Shown here: in pieces, positions 17,095 to 25,403 of the stretch
Layout of the letters: each line of letters begins with the position of its first letter
Numbering within the stretch: position 1 is the first letter of the stretch
Source of the DNA: Streptomyces sp. NBC_00154
GTDB lineage: Bacteria > Actinomycetota > Actinomycetes > Streptomycetales > Streptomycetaceae
Direction of reading: 5' to 3'
Assembly (NCBI RefSeq): GCF_026342835.1
Contig: NZ_JAPEMI010000002.1
Span: 1,178,001 to 1,242,000 of the forward strand
DNA: 64,000 nucleotides
The notes under the pieces: generated by a model
Databases searched by the model: none
What the model was told of the DNA's origin: nothing
The model's input: only the letters and a program-made list of their open reading frames with translations
Position numbers and translations under genes: made by a program

Positions 17095-18591
17095 ATGGCA
17101 GCAAGTGTGGATCCTGATCGCTCCGAGTGGGACGTCATCGTGTTGGGCGGCGCCGCGGCGGGCGAGAACGCGGCTCAATACGCCACGCAGTTCTCAGGTC
17201 TGGACGCGGTGCTGGTGGAAGCGGAACTGCTGGGTGGCGAGTGCTCGTACTGGGCCTGTATGCCCAGCAAGGTTCTGCTGCGCCCCGCTGACGTACTGGG
17301 AAACGCAGAGCATGTGCCCGGTGTGTCCTCGCTGTTGACCGGACACCAGTTGGACGTGCCGGCGGTACTGGCTCGCCGGGACACTGTCGTAAACGGCCTC
17401 GACGACTCCTCGCAGATCGGCTGGGCACTCGGCGTCGGCATCGACGTTGTACGCGGGTACGGGCGGCTCGATGGGGAGCGCTCGGTGGCGGTGGACATGA
17501 CAGCGGGCGGTACCCGTGTGCTCACCGCCAGGCACGCGGTGGTGATCGACACAGGCTCTTGCACCGCTGTGCCCTCGATCCCAGGCATGAGGGAGGCCCG
17601 CCCGTGGACCTCCCGCGATGTCACCAACCTGCATGAGGTGCCGCGCCGTGTCGTCGTCTTGGGCGGTGGAGTGGTCGCGTGCGAGGCGGCGACCTGGTTG
17701 CGGGCGCTGGGCGTGGCCGAATTGAGCGTCGTGTACCGGCGGTCTGAGCTACTCCCGCGAGAGGAACCGTTTGCCGGACGTATGGTCGGTGACCGGCTTA
17801 GGGATGCAGGGGTGCGGCTGCTTCCCGGAAGGTCGATCACCAAGGTGGGACGCGACGACCCGCGCGACACGGGAGTCGGGCTGCCACATGGCGGAGAGGT
17901 AACCGCCTGGCTGGACGACGGCAGCACGCTCGTTGGTGACGAGTTGGTGCTTGCCACCGGCCGTACGCCGAACACTCAGGACATCGGCCTGTCGTCGGTC
18001 GGATGCTCCGACGACGGCTTCCTGGAGGTGGACGACGAGCAGGCTGTGCAGGCGGTGAGCGGGCATTGGTTGTACGCGGTGGGTGATGTCTGCGGACGTG
18101 CGCTGTTGACTCACATGGGCAAGTACCAAGCGCGGGTCGCTGGTGAGGTGATTGCCGCCCGTGCCACGGGGCGGCCGACGGCCGGTGCACAGAGCGGTGC
18201 GCGGGGCGCTGCCGACGGACATCGCGGCAACCCGCAGGTGACGTTCACCGACCCGGAAGTCGGATCAGCAGGTATGACCGAGCGGCAGGCCCGCACGGCA
18301 GGACTCGACGTGGCAACGGTCGAGTACGACATGGCTGCCCTCGCCGGTACCTACGTGATGCGTGAGGACTACCTCGGGCGCGCCAAACTCGTCATCGATC
18401 GGGTGAGCGACACGGTGGTGGGCGCGACGTTCGTCGGATCGGGCGTCGCGGATCTCGTCCACTCCGCCACGACGGCCATTGTTGCCCGGGTGCCGCTTTC
18501 CGTGCTGTGGCACGTCGTGCCCAGCTACCCCACCGCCAGCGAAGTTTGGCTCCGCCTGTTGGAGACGTACCGAACTCAGCGCTATGCCTGA
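17095..18591 (+). CDS. class I pyridine nucleotide-disulfide oxidoreductase
   Basis: 498 aa. The FAD-binding motif is VIVLGGAAAGENAA (about 15-28). A redox pair Cys50/Cys55 sits in GGECSYWACMPSK, the second nucleotide-binding fold is VVVLGGGVVACEAA (about 182-195), and the FAD loop is LYAVGDVCG. The C-terminal dimerisation domain ends with YPTASEVW, equivalent to the family's HPTxxE; the preceding histidine is in HVVPSYPT. It belongs with dihydrolipoamide dehydrogenase / mercuric-reductase-like proteins. No MerA heavy-metal domain or C-terminal Cys pair is present, so the substrate is open. GGAAGG precedes the ATG. A relic duplicate lies at 3266-3462. Confidence 0.9.
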   Translation: MAASVDPDRSEWDVIVLGGAAAGENAAQYATQFSGLDAVLVEAELLGGECSYWACMPSKVLLRPADVLGNAEHVPGVSSLLTGHQLDVPAVLARRDTVVNGLDDSSQIGWALGVGIDVVRGYGRLDGERSVAVDMTAGGTRVLTARHAVVIDTGSCTAVPSIPGMREARPWTSRDVTNLHEVPRRVVVLGGGVVACEAATWLRALGVAELSVVYRRSELLPREEPFAGRMVGDRLRDAGVRLLPGRSITKVGRDDPRDTGVGLPHGGEVTAWLDDGSTLVGDELVLATGRTPNTQDIGLSSVGCSDDGFLEVDDEQAVQAVSGHWLYAVGDVCGRALLTHMGKYQARVAGEVIAARATGRPTAGAQSGARGAADGHRGNPQVTFTDPEVGSAGMTERQARTAGLDVATVEYDMAALAGTYVMREDYLGRAKLVIDRVSDTVVGATFVGSGVADLVHSATTAIVARVPLSVLWHVVPSYPTASEVWLRLLETYRTQRYA

Positions 18592-18633
18592 TCGCGAAGG
18601 GGCAACGCCGGAGAGGCGATTTCACCGGCACGG

Positions 18634-18659
18634 GTGCTGTGCGTCGCCCCGCACAGCAC
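18634..18659. terminator. hairpin between convergent genes
   Basis: GTGCTGTGC / GCACAGCAC, a 9-bp perfect stem with an 8-base loop. It lies between the reductase stop (18591) and the end of the opposing gene (18692) and may serve both strands. Confidence 0.7.
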
Positions 18660-18691
18660 AGAAACTCGGGAGAAGGAGCAGCATAAACGCG

Positions 18692-19639
18692 CTAAGAGCC
18701 GTCCGAAGCAGCCGGGGCCACCGGGGGGTTGAACCGTGAGTACTGCGGTGCCGACCAGCTCAAGGCGTCTTCAGAGTGGTCGATCTGGATGACCTTGGTC
18801 ACCCTGAATTCCACCGTTCTTTCCGCGCCGGGAAATTTGGCAGCGGCGTGCGCACTCCAGTTGACTGTCGCCGTACCGGTCAGCTGCACGGTCGCACCGC
18901 GCTGCCAATCGATGAACACCAGACCTGCTGCCGGATTGACGGTGAGGTTTCCCAAGGTCATCAGCATCGTGTTCCCCTCGTAGTCCGGCCACTGGATCCG
19001 GTCCGCGGAAAGACTGCGGACGAAGCCGGGGTTACCGCCCCGATGGGAAGCGTCGGCGTCTCCTGCTGTGGAGGTTGAGGCGACGAAGAAGGTGTCTGCG
19101 GTATCGATCACCCGGCGTTGTTCCGCAGTCAATTCGCTGCCTTCCGACACCATTCGCGTCGAACGAGCCGGACCAGTTTTCTGAGGTGATCTGCGCTGGA
19201 TGTACTTAGGGCAATTCCCGTACGCCTGGTCCACGGACAGTCGGAGCCCGTCTTGTGAGGGCGTCACCCTGCCGTTGATCCGGAGCCGTCGACGGTTCGG
19301 AAGGTCGATGGCAAGAGTGCCCACAAGCGTGGGCTGCTGCAGGACCGCCGCCAGTGGGTCCACCTTTGTAGGCCGGGCACCGATGTACACATCACGGGAA
19401 CCGAGCACGTGCAGAAAACCCGGTTCTCCGTAAAGAACGGATGCCCATACCTGCCCATCCGGAGAGGCAGCACCGACTACGAGAAATCTGAGCTCGGCCA
19501 AGAAACCTGCCGCGCCCTGCGGAAGGGACTCGCCGATGATCGGGCGCAAGCGGTCGGCACTCTCACGAAAACCTGCAAGATCCTGGGCGGCCAACTCGCC
19601 TTCGTGATAAGAGGCCAGGTGAGATCGGCTCCCTCTCAT
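18692..19639 (-). CDS. pyridoxamine 5'-phosphate oxidase family (flavin split-barrel) protein
   Basis: About 315 aa from the ATG at 19639 (MRGSRSHLASYHEGELAAQ). AGGGG lies nine bases upstream; the frame is also open further up, and ATG 19645 is an alternative. Split-barrel features include FLAELRFLVVGAASPDGQVW, VWASVLYGEPGFLHV and GTLAIDLPNRRRLRINGRV. The C-terminal half has LMTLGNLTVNPAAGLVFIDW, GTATVNW and EFRVTKVIQ. Proteins of this type bind FMN or related cofactors; the reaction is unknown. It is convergent with the reductase at 17095. Confidence 0.82.
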   Translation of the reverse strand: MRGSRSHLASYHEGELAAQDLAGFRESADRLRPIIGESLPQGAAGFLAELRFLVVGAASPDGQVWASVLYGEPGFLHVLGSRDVYIGARPTKVDPLAAVLQQPTLVGTLAIDLPNRRRLRINGRVTPSQDGLRLSVDQAYGNCPKYIQRRSPQKTGPARSTRMVSEGSELTAEQRRVIDTADTFFVASTSTAGDADASHRGGNPGFVRSLSADRIQWPDYEGNTMLMTLGNLTVNPAAGLVFIDWQRGATVQLTGTATVNWSAHAAAKFPGAERTVEFRVTKVIQIDHSEDALSWSAPQYSRFNPPVAPAASDGS

Positions 19640-20126
19640 ATTCATCTTCCCCTGCCGTCGTTTCAACGGTTTGTTAGCGATGACGGGTTTGCTAGAGATG
19701 ACGCACCGACGACTGGAAATATTCCCATGTGCCCTGTCTTCCCTCGCTCGCGTCAACCGCCCTGTTCGAGTGCGGCCGAAACCCTGCACACCACCTTAGA
19801 CCCGCAAGCTTTTCGATGAGGCGACCCGGACGCCCGGATGTGCCAACGACGCCGGATCGCAGATGAAGAAACATTAGAGAATACATCTGTGCAGTTCGGT
19901 GATCACACTCTGCTATCCGGTCGTTGCGGCGTTGCTCGTACTGGGAGTCGGGTCTAGCGTTGAGTTGGTGGCGTCGTGCAGCGGCCTGCCGAAAAATGGC
20001 AGGCCGGTGAGGGGAAAGAGTCCCCGGTCTCCGGTGACGGCCGCCCCATCCACCCGTATCGAATGGGCCACCTGCGGACGGATTTTTTGACGCAGATTCC
20101 GCGCTTTGGCGCTCCCGGAGGTCGAC

Positions 20127-20993
20127 GTGCTCCCTACGCACCACAACACAGCGACTATTGACGGCCAAGAGGTCTTCTACCGCGAGGCCGGCCCCAACGA
20201 CGCACCAGTCATCCTGCTCCTGCACGGATTTCCCACCAGTTCACACATGTTCCGCCACCTCATCCCTGCACTGGCCGACCGCTACCACGTGATCGCCACT
20301 GATCACATTGGCTACGGCCAGTCATCCATGCCCAGGGCCGACGAATTCGACTACACCTTCGACAATCTCGCCCGTATCACCGCCGCACTCCTCGACCACC
20401 TGGACATCAAGCGCTTCGCGGTCTACGTCCACGACTACGGTGCGCCCATCGGGTGGCGGCTGGCTCTCAATCCCTCCTACGAGGTCACCGCGATCGTCTC
20501 GCAGAGCGGCAACGCCTACATGGAGGGCTTCGCCAAGCCCTTCTGGGACGACCTTTTCGCTTATGCCTCCGCTCCCGGGCCCGACACCGAGCCGGGCGCA
20601 CGGGCCAAGTTCTCCGCAGAAACCACCCGTTGGCAGTACCAGAACGGCACCACCGACAGGAGCCTGGTCAGTCCGGACAACTGGCTTCACGACCAGGCCT
20701 TGCTGGATCGACCCGGCAACGACGAGGTGCAGTTGGCGCTGTTCCGTAACTACCCGACCAACATCGACGGCTATCCGCAGCTGCAGGATTACTTCCGCAC
20801 CAGCCAGGTGCCGACGCTCGCGGTTTGGGGCGAGAGGGACGAGATTTTCGGGCCAGACGGCGCGCGGGCGTTCGTGCGCGACCTGCCGGACGCGGAAGTC
20901 CATCTGCTGCCGGCCGGGCATTTTGCCCTGGAGACACACCTGGATGCCATTAGCGGGTACATCCACGGATTTCTCGGCCGTGTCCTCGCTTGA
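20127..20993 (+). CDS. alpha/beta hydrolase, epoxide hydrolase / haloalkane dehalogenase type
   Basis: About 288 aa. GTG 20127 is chosen because GGAGG lies five bases before it; the frame is open from TTG 20106. Landmarks are LLLHGFPTSSHMFR (HGxP oxyanion motif), DHIGYGQS, and the nucleophile elbow VHDYGAPIGW with Asp103 instead of Ser. A cap segment is followed by WGERDEIF (acid) and PAGHFALETH (base His). The Asp nucleophile and HD(Y/W)G motif mark the dehalogenase / epoxide-hydrolase branch. Substrate unknown. A hairpin follows the gene. Confidence 0.9.
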   Translation: MLPTHHNTATIDGQEVFYREAGPNDAPVILLLHGFPTSSHMFRHLIPALADRYHVIATDHIGYGQSSMPRADEFDYTFDNLARITAALLDHLDIKRFAVYVHDYGAPIGWRLALNPSYEVTAIVSQSGNAYMEGFAKPFWDDLFAYASAPGPDTEPGARAKFSAETTRWQYQNGTTDRSLVSPDNWLHDQALLDRPGNDEVQLALFRNYPTNIDGYPQLQDYFRTSQVPTLAVWGERDEIFGPDGARAFVRDLPDAEVHLLPAGHFALETHLDAISGYIHGFLGRVLA

Positions 20994-21015
20994 GGTGCGG
21001 ACGGCACCTGCGGAT

Positions 21016-21036
21016 GCCGGAAGGGGGTCTTCCGGC
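21016..21036 (+). terminator. hairpin terminator after the 20127 hydrolase
   Basis: GCCGGAAG / CTTCCGGC, an 8-bp perfect stem with a 5-base loop, 23 bases after the stop. Confidence 0.75.
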
Positions 21037-21666
21037 TAGTCGGTGAAGGTGACGCCGACCGTGTCGCCCCCTGACTTCTGGGACCGTGTCGCGGACGTGT
21101 GCGACCTGTACCGCGACCCGCCTGAAGGGGCGGTGGTGCTGTCCATCGACGAGAAGACCGCGATCGCCGCCCGCGCCAGGCGCCACCCCGGTCGTCCCGC
21201 CGGGCCGGGCGAGCCCGCTCGCGAGGAGTTCGAGTACCGCCGCCACGGCACCGCCTCGCTGGTCGCCGCCCTGGATGTGCGCACCGGCGAGGTCCTCACC
21301 GAGATCATTGCCCGCAACGACGCAGCGACGTTCACTGCCTTCCTCGACCAGCTCGACACGGCCATCGTCCCAGGCCAGGACATCCATGTCGTGCTGGACA
21401 ACGGCTCCTCCCACACCGCCAAACACACCAAGGCGTGGCTCGCCGACCACCCGCGCTGGCACGTGCACTGGACCCCGCCGCACGCCTCCTGGCTCAACCA
21501 GATCGAGCTGTTCTTCTCCGTCCTGACCCGCCGCGTGCTGCGACACGGTGACTTCTCCAGCCGCGATGACCTCATCGACAAGCTGGAGAGTTACGTCATC
21601 GGCCGCAACGAGACCGCGAAGCCGTACAGGTGGACCTATGACGGCAGCCCACTCAAGACCGCCTGA
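21037..21666 (+). pseudogene. IS630-family transposase, 5'-truncated
   Basis: The open frame covers only the DDE domain: VVLSIDEKTAIAARAR (first Asp), IHVVLDNGSSHTAKHT (second Asp) and PPHASWLNQIELFFSVLTRR (Glu). It ends with the family tail KPYRWTYDGSPLKTA. The N-terminal HTH half is absent; similarity begins immediately after the hydrolase terminator. Truncated, presumably inactive. Confidence 0.88.
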
Positions 21667-21706
21667 TCAGACCCAACACCCCTCCACGAACTTGCGCGGA
21701 GCAGCA

Positions 21707-22684
21707 CTAGACCACTGGGCCGGGGGCGGCGAGATGCTGTAGGCGGGCGGCCGTGCCGTCGCGACGGGCACGCCATAGCCCGTACTTGGCTAGCAGGCCA
21801 TTCGAGACCGTCAGGAGAGTCTTGTACGGTGGCGCGGCCAGGCCCTTGGAGGTATGGGGGGAGTAGAGGGCGCCTTCATCGGTGACGGTCAGCCAGCCGG
21901 TGAGCGTTCGCATGCCCAGCCCGACACACTGAGGCTGGAAGGCATGGGCGAGGAACCCGGCCCGCCGCCCGCCCGGCGGCAACAGTCCGGAGGGCACATC
22001 AAGGTGCAGCCCCGCATCGTCGTGCCCGGTGACCCTCACGGGGAGAATCACAGGGAAGCCGTCCGCGCCTCGGTAGGCGAGCACCCGGTGCGGCAGTCCG
22101 CTGATCTGGCGCGCGACCGCGGGGACCTCGACACGCGGGCCCGTGCCGTTCTTCGGCGGCTTCTGCTCGATTGGCGCCTCTGGCCAGGTGGCGCCAGTGA
22201 CGGTCATCGCATCCCGGGCCGCCAGATCGGGCCAGACGGTGACACGCTCGATTTCGACGTCGACGAAAACACGCTCCTGGTGATACTCGCGCAGCAGCCA
22301 ATCCCATACCGGCCCGCGCTTGGTCTCCCCGAGGAACGGCTCGGAAGCCCGCATCAACTCCGCCAGGCGCTCAGGTGACGGGCGCAGGTCGACCGATGCT
22401 GCGCCCTGTGCGAGTACGTAGGCGTTACTTGAGGCAAAGCCGTGCTCGCGCGTGTGGTAGGCGAGCGACACGTGCGGATCCCGCAGGATGCGCTCGAGTT
22501 TCTTCGGGAAACCGAGCGAGGTGGTGAAGCCGACACGGCCCACCCTCCGATCTCCGAGGCCTACTGGCGAAACACTGGTGACCACGGCACCGCCGGCCGG
22601 GGTGACATAGGCGACCGCAACGGTGAGGTCACCCCTGATCACCGCGTCTGCCGCATCCGGCCACCTGACCGTGGCAGAGGTCAT
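21707..22684 (-). CDS. flavin split-barrel (PNPOx-like) protein, two-domain
   Basis: 325 aa. The N-terminal half reads VAVAYVTPAGGAVVTSVSPV, then VGFTTSLGFPKKLERILRDP and VSLAYHTREHGF. This is the split-barrel pattern of deazaflavin- or FMN-binding pyridoxamine-oxidase-like proteins. The C-terminal half (RVLAYRGADGFPVILPVRV, GGRRAGFLAHAF) looks like a second, diverged barrel. Its ATG overlaps the stop of the hemerythrin gene by four bases (ATGA), so the two are probably co-translated. Substrate unknown; the pairing with a di-iron protein suggests redox or nitrosative stress handling (inference). Confidence 0.82.
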   Translation of the reverse strand: MTSATVRWPDAADAVIRGDLTVAVAYVTPAGGAVVTSVSPVGLGDRRVGRVGFTTSLGFPKKLERILRDPHVSLAYHTREHGFASSNAYVLAQGAASVDLRPSPERLAELMRASEPFLGETKRGPVWDWLLREYHQERVFVDVEIERVTVWPDLAARDAMTVTGATWPEAPIEQKPPKNGTGPRVEVPAVARQISGLPHRVLAYRGADGFPVILPVRVTGHDDAGLHLDVPSGLLPPGGRRAGFLAHAFQPQCVGLGMRTLTGWLTVTDEGALYSPHTSKGLAAPPYKTLLTVSNGLLAKYGLWRARRDGTAARLQHLAAPGPVV

Positions 22685-23337
22685 GAGCCAGTCCCGCGGA
22701 GGATCTTCAGATCGTCTGTTGCCTGGGTACGCATGGCGGGGAGCAACGGGCGCACCGGCTCCGGCAGGCCCGCGAGCACCAGTTCAACCTCCGCGGGCGT
22801 GCCGACCTCATCGAGGAATCCGACCATCAGGTGTCCGGCCACGGGCGGCGTGGTCGAGATCACCCGCTGCGCGAAGTCCTTCCATTCCGCAGGGCTGACG
22901 TGGTCGCGGAGTGCGGGGAAGAGGATCGGCTCTTCATGGGTCAGGTGGTCATGCACCGTGTCACGTACTGCGACGGCCGCGTCGTGCAGCGCGGCCCGGA
23001 TTCCCTCACTCGTGGCGCCCTCACCATGGCCGAGGTCCGTGGCGGCCAGCCGGTCGAGAGCGGCGTCCAGTCGTTCGTGCTCCTCGGTCAGTGCGTCGAG
23101 CTCGTGTGCCGTGGCCGGCGCTGCCGCGACGATCCGCGGCCACAGGTCGTCGTCCTCGGTCTCGTGGTGATGGCGCAGGTTCACGACGAGGAAGTTGCGC
23201 AACTGTGCCAGTGCGCTGAGCGGTACCGAGGGGCGAACGGCCGCCTCGGCCAGCAGGGTGGTAGCCACGCGGTGGACCCCGTGGGCAAGCCGGGTCTCGA
23301 TGACCGCCGTGGACTCGTTGAGGGAATCTATCGTCAT
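22681..23337 (-). CDS. hemerythrin-domain protein
   Basis: 218 aa from ATG 23337. Helical hemerythrin/HHE motifs are visible: RNFLVVNLRHHHETEDDDLW and, later, VRDTVHDHLTHEEPILFPAL, which supply the His/Glu/Asp ligands of a di-iron site. The upstream ATG at 23355 would lie inside the promoter. A TTGACA-18-TATTGT promoter places the transcript start at or next to 23337, so translation is probably leaderless. It shares a regulatory region with the divergent TetR gene and is coupled to the flavin-barrel gene downstream. Confidence 0.85.
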   Translation of the reverse strand: MTIDSLNESTAVIETRLAHGVHRVATTLLAEAAVRPSVPLSALAQLRNFLVVNLRHHHETEDDDLWPRIVAAAPATAHELDALTEEHERLDAALDRLAATDLGHGEGATSEGIRAALHDAAVAVRDTVHDHLTHEEPILFPALRDHVSPAEWKDFAQRVISTTPPVAGHLMVGFLDEVGTPAEVELVLAGLPEPVRPLLPAMRTQATDDLKILRGTGS

Positions 23338-23387
23338 GTAGGAGACAATATTCATTAGATAGATGCACTGTCAATATGGTCACCTAC
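23338..23387. promoter_or_regulatory. divergent promoter and candidate TetR operator
   Basis: On the minus strand, TTGACA (23374-23369) and TATTGT (23350-23345) are spaced by 18 bases and point at the hemerythrin ATG. Two 15-base arms, GTAGGAGACAATATT (23338-23352) and the inverse of AATATGGTCACCTAC (23373-23387), match at 13 of 15 positions. They cover the -10 and -35 boxes. That is a good place for repression by the adjacent TetR protein. Confidence 0.6.
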
Positions 23388-23402
23388 TGTAGAGGAGGTA
23401 GA

Positions 23403-23414
23403 ATGCGACGGTGA
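23403..23414 (+). CDS. three-codon leader ORF (MRR-stop) before the TetR gene
   Basis: The best ribosome-binding site (GAGGAGG) is correctly spaced for ATG 23403, but that frame is ATG CGA CGG TGA. The stop overlaps the GTG start of the TetR frame (GTGA). TetR may therefore be translated by re-initiation. Alternatively the ATG is unused and the GTG is read with a 12-base spacer. Confidence 0.35.
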   Translation: MRR

Positions 23415-24037
23415 CCACCACCCGGAAGTACAACTCACCCCGCCGCGCCAACTCGGCAGCCGCCACGCGTGAAGCCATCCTGAGCAGCGCACACGCACTC
23501 TTTCTGGCCCGCGGGTACGCCGGGGTCACCATCGGGGAGATCGCGGAGGCAGGAAAGGTCGCCGTGCCAACCGTGTACAGCAGCGTGGGCAACAAGCCGG
23601 GCATCCTGACGGCCCTGCTAGAACCGGCTCTCACGGACCCGGCTATTGCCAGCACCCTTGCCGCAGTTGAGGCCAGCGACAACCCACGTGCTGTGATCGA
23701 GTTGACCGCCGAGGGCACCCGGCTTACGCACGAACGCCACTGGGAGCTCGTGCATGGGCTCTTCTATCGAAACCCGCCCGGGGAACCGGCCGTTAAGGCG
23801 GTTCTTGACAGGGGGGCGGACGACTACGTCCAAGCCCTGACGCGCGTGGCCGATCGGCTCGTTGGGCTCGACGCACTCCGTGCCGAGGTCAGTCGCGCGA
23901 AGGCCATCGACCTACTCTTGTTCTACCTCGGTCCGCATGCGTGGATCACGCTCGTTGGCGAACGTGCCTGGCCGTTTGATCGCGCCCAGACCTGGATTGC
24001 TCATTCGGCCTGCCAGGCACTCCTGAAGGACTTCTGA
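23411..24037 (+). CDS. TetR/AcrR-family transcriptional regulator
   Basis: 208 aa from GTG 23411. The N-terminal HTH (ATREAILSSAHALFLARGYA, then GVTIGEIAEAGKVAVPTVYS, about 19-62) is typical, with SSVGNKPGIL in the post-HTH helix. The C-terminal half (about 80-208) is a ligand-binding helical domain of no obvious subtype. It is divergent from the hemerythrin / flavin-barrel operon, and a 50-bp imperfect palindrome covers the shared promoter, so autoregulated repression of that operon is likely (inference). Confidence 0.88.
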   Translation: MTTTRKYNSPRRANSAAATREAILSSAHALFLARGYAGVTIGEIAEAGKVAVPTVYSSVGNKPGILTALLEPALTDPAIASTLAAVEASDNPRAVIELTAEGTRLTHERHWELVHGLFYRNPPGEPAVKAVLDRGADDYVQALTRVADRLVGLDALRAEVSRAKAIDLLLFYLGPHAWITLVGERAWPFDRAQTWIAHSACQALLKDF

Positions 24038-24654
24038 GCCCGAAGGTGTGACCGTCATGGAGTGCGAGGATAAGTTTGGTTCTGCACGTCGTGGCAGCGT
24101 TGGACCCGGTGTAGACCTTGTGTACTGCGGTGATCAGGTCCTGCGGATCGTTGAAGGCCTAGTCTGCGGTGAGCGCAAGCGTCAGATCGGCGCCCGCAGC
24201 CTGCCCCGAGATGACCGAGATAGCCCGCTTCGTTCGGGAGTTCGCTGTTCTCCTCACACCTATGCCTCTGGTCTTTCCCACCTGCTTCGCGAACGGTCTC
24301 GAACTCGACCGCGCCACAACGGCGGTTCCCCACCACCAGATGCACCGAGGGAGTCCATACGCGGACCAAGAGGATCACGAGAGAGGTGCACGGCAGAGGC
24401 CCTGCTCCGCCCCTGCGTCCTCCGCCAACGTAACCACCGAGTACGGGACAGAGCCGTTGGCTGGACACAGCCGGACAGCGTCTCCGCTGAGGGCAACGGC
24501 CGCCCACGCAAAACGCTCGGCTGGAAACCCGAGCCGAGCGCCTGCATAAGCTGATTGCGGCCTGGCACGACCACGTGGTGCGCCGATCCGAGAATTAGCC
24601 GAACCGACGGGCGTCACGGAAGTTGGGAGTTTGGCCGGAGTAGGGCTTCTATCT
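24038..24654. other. intergenic stretch without a supported gene
   Basis: Overlapping frames on both strands show no domain, good start or consistent codon bias. Probably decayed DNA. Confidence 0.4.
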
Positions 24655-25240
24655 CTGCTGAGCGAGGACATCCCGCAGCATGTCAGCGATCGTGGCGCGA
24701 GCCAGCTCTTGCTGCATCTGCTCCTCCAGTCCGCTGTACACCTGCTGCAGAGCCGGCCGGATTCCGAAACCGATCGGGCAGTCGGGGTTTGGCGGAGTGT
24801 GGTGCATCCCATTTGCCACCAACACGCAGGTCGAGCGCGAGCGGCGATCCCCAGCCAGATCCGGTCATGTTGCGCTGGGGTGTCCAGCTCGTACCCGAGG
24901 TTGCAATGCGCCGCCCAGTTGCCCGGTTGGATGTGCCATGTCCGCGCGGCGCTCTTTTTCGCGAGGGCGCGCGTCCGTGCGTTGTGCACGTGTTGTGCTG
25001 GTGCGGCGGTCGGCTCGGTGACCCGTCATGGTTCCTCGATCCGGGCGGCGGCGAGGGTTCATTCGTCGTGTGCGCCGAGGAACTGGGGCCGTACGCGCGG
25101 CGGATGGCGCGCCGGGCGTCCTGGTGGTTGTCGAAGTCAGTGTGTACGGCGACCAGTCGAGTTCTGGGCACCGCGCATGTAACAACCCCGCATGCCCCCC
25201 TTGGAGACCTTGCTGTCCGGCCTGAGTGCCCTTCACCGGG
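24655..25240 (-). pseudogene. decayed small genes, family not recognised
   Basis: Minus-strand frames have Streptomyces-like coding character but need shifts. One block is TRLVAVHTDFDNHQDARRAI, then RRAYG, probably ending (after a shift) QFLGAHDE-stop near 25046. A second is HNARTRALAKKSAARTWHIQ, then NWAAHCNLGYELDTP. A third is MHHTPPNPDCPIGFGIRPAL, then QQVYSGLEEQMQQELARATI and ADMLRDVLAQQR-stop at about 24655. These look like two or three short genes broken by indels. I do not assign a function. Confidence 0.35.
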
Positions 25241-25351
25241 CGGGGGAGCGGCGCGTCGCTGCACTCGCGCGGATGCTGCGGTGCGACGGCGAGCGCGTCC
25301 CGGCGGAATTCGGGTTAAACGCTTGGGCCCCGCCCGGATCCAGGCTCGACA

Positions 25352-25385
25352 CCCGGGCGGGCCGCGGTGTGCAGTCCCGCCCGGG
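25352..25385 (-). terminator. hairpin terminator downstream of the second subtilisin
   Basis: Perfect 10-bp stem, CCCGGGCGGG / CCCGCCCGGG, 14-base loop, 18 bases beyond the stop at 25404. Confidence 0.75.
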
Positions 25386-25403
25386 TGACGGGCTTGAGAG
25401 TGG

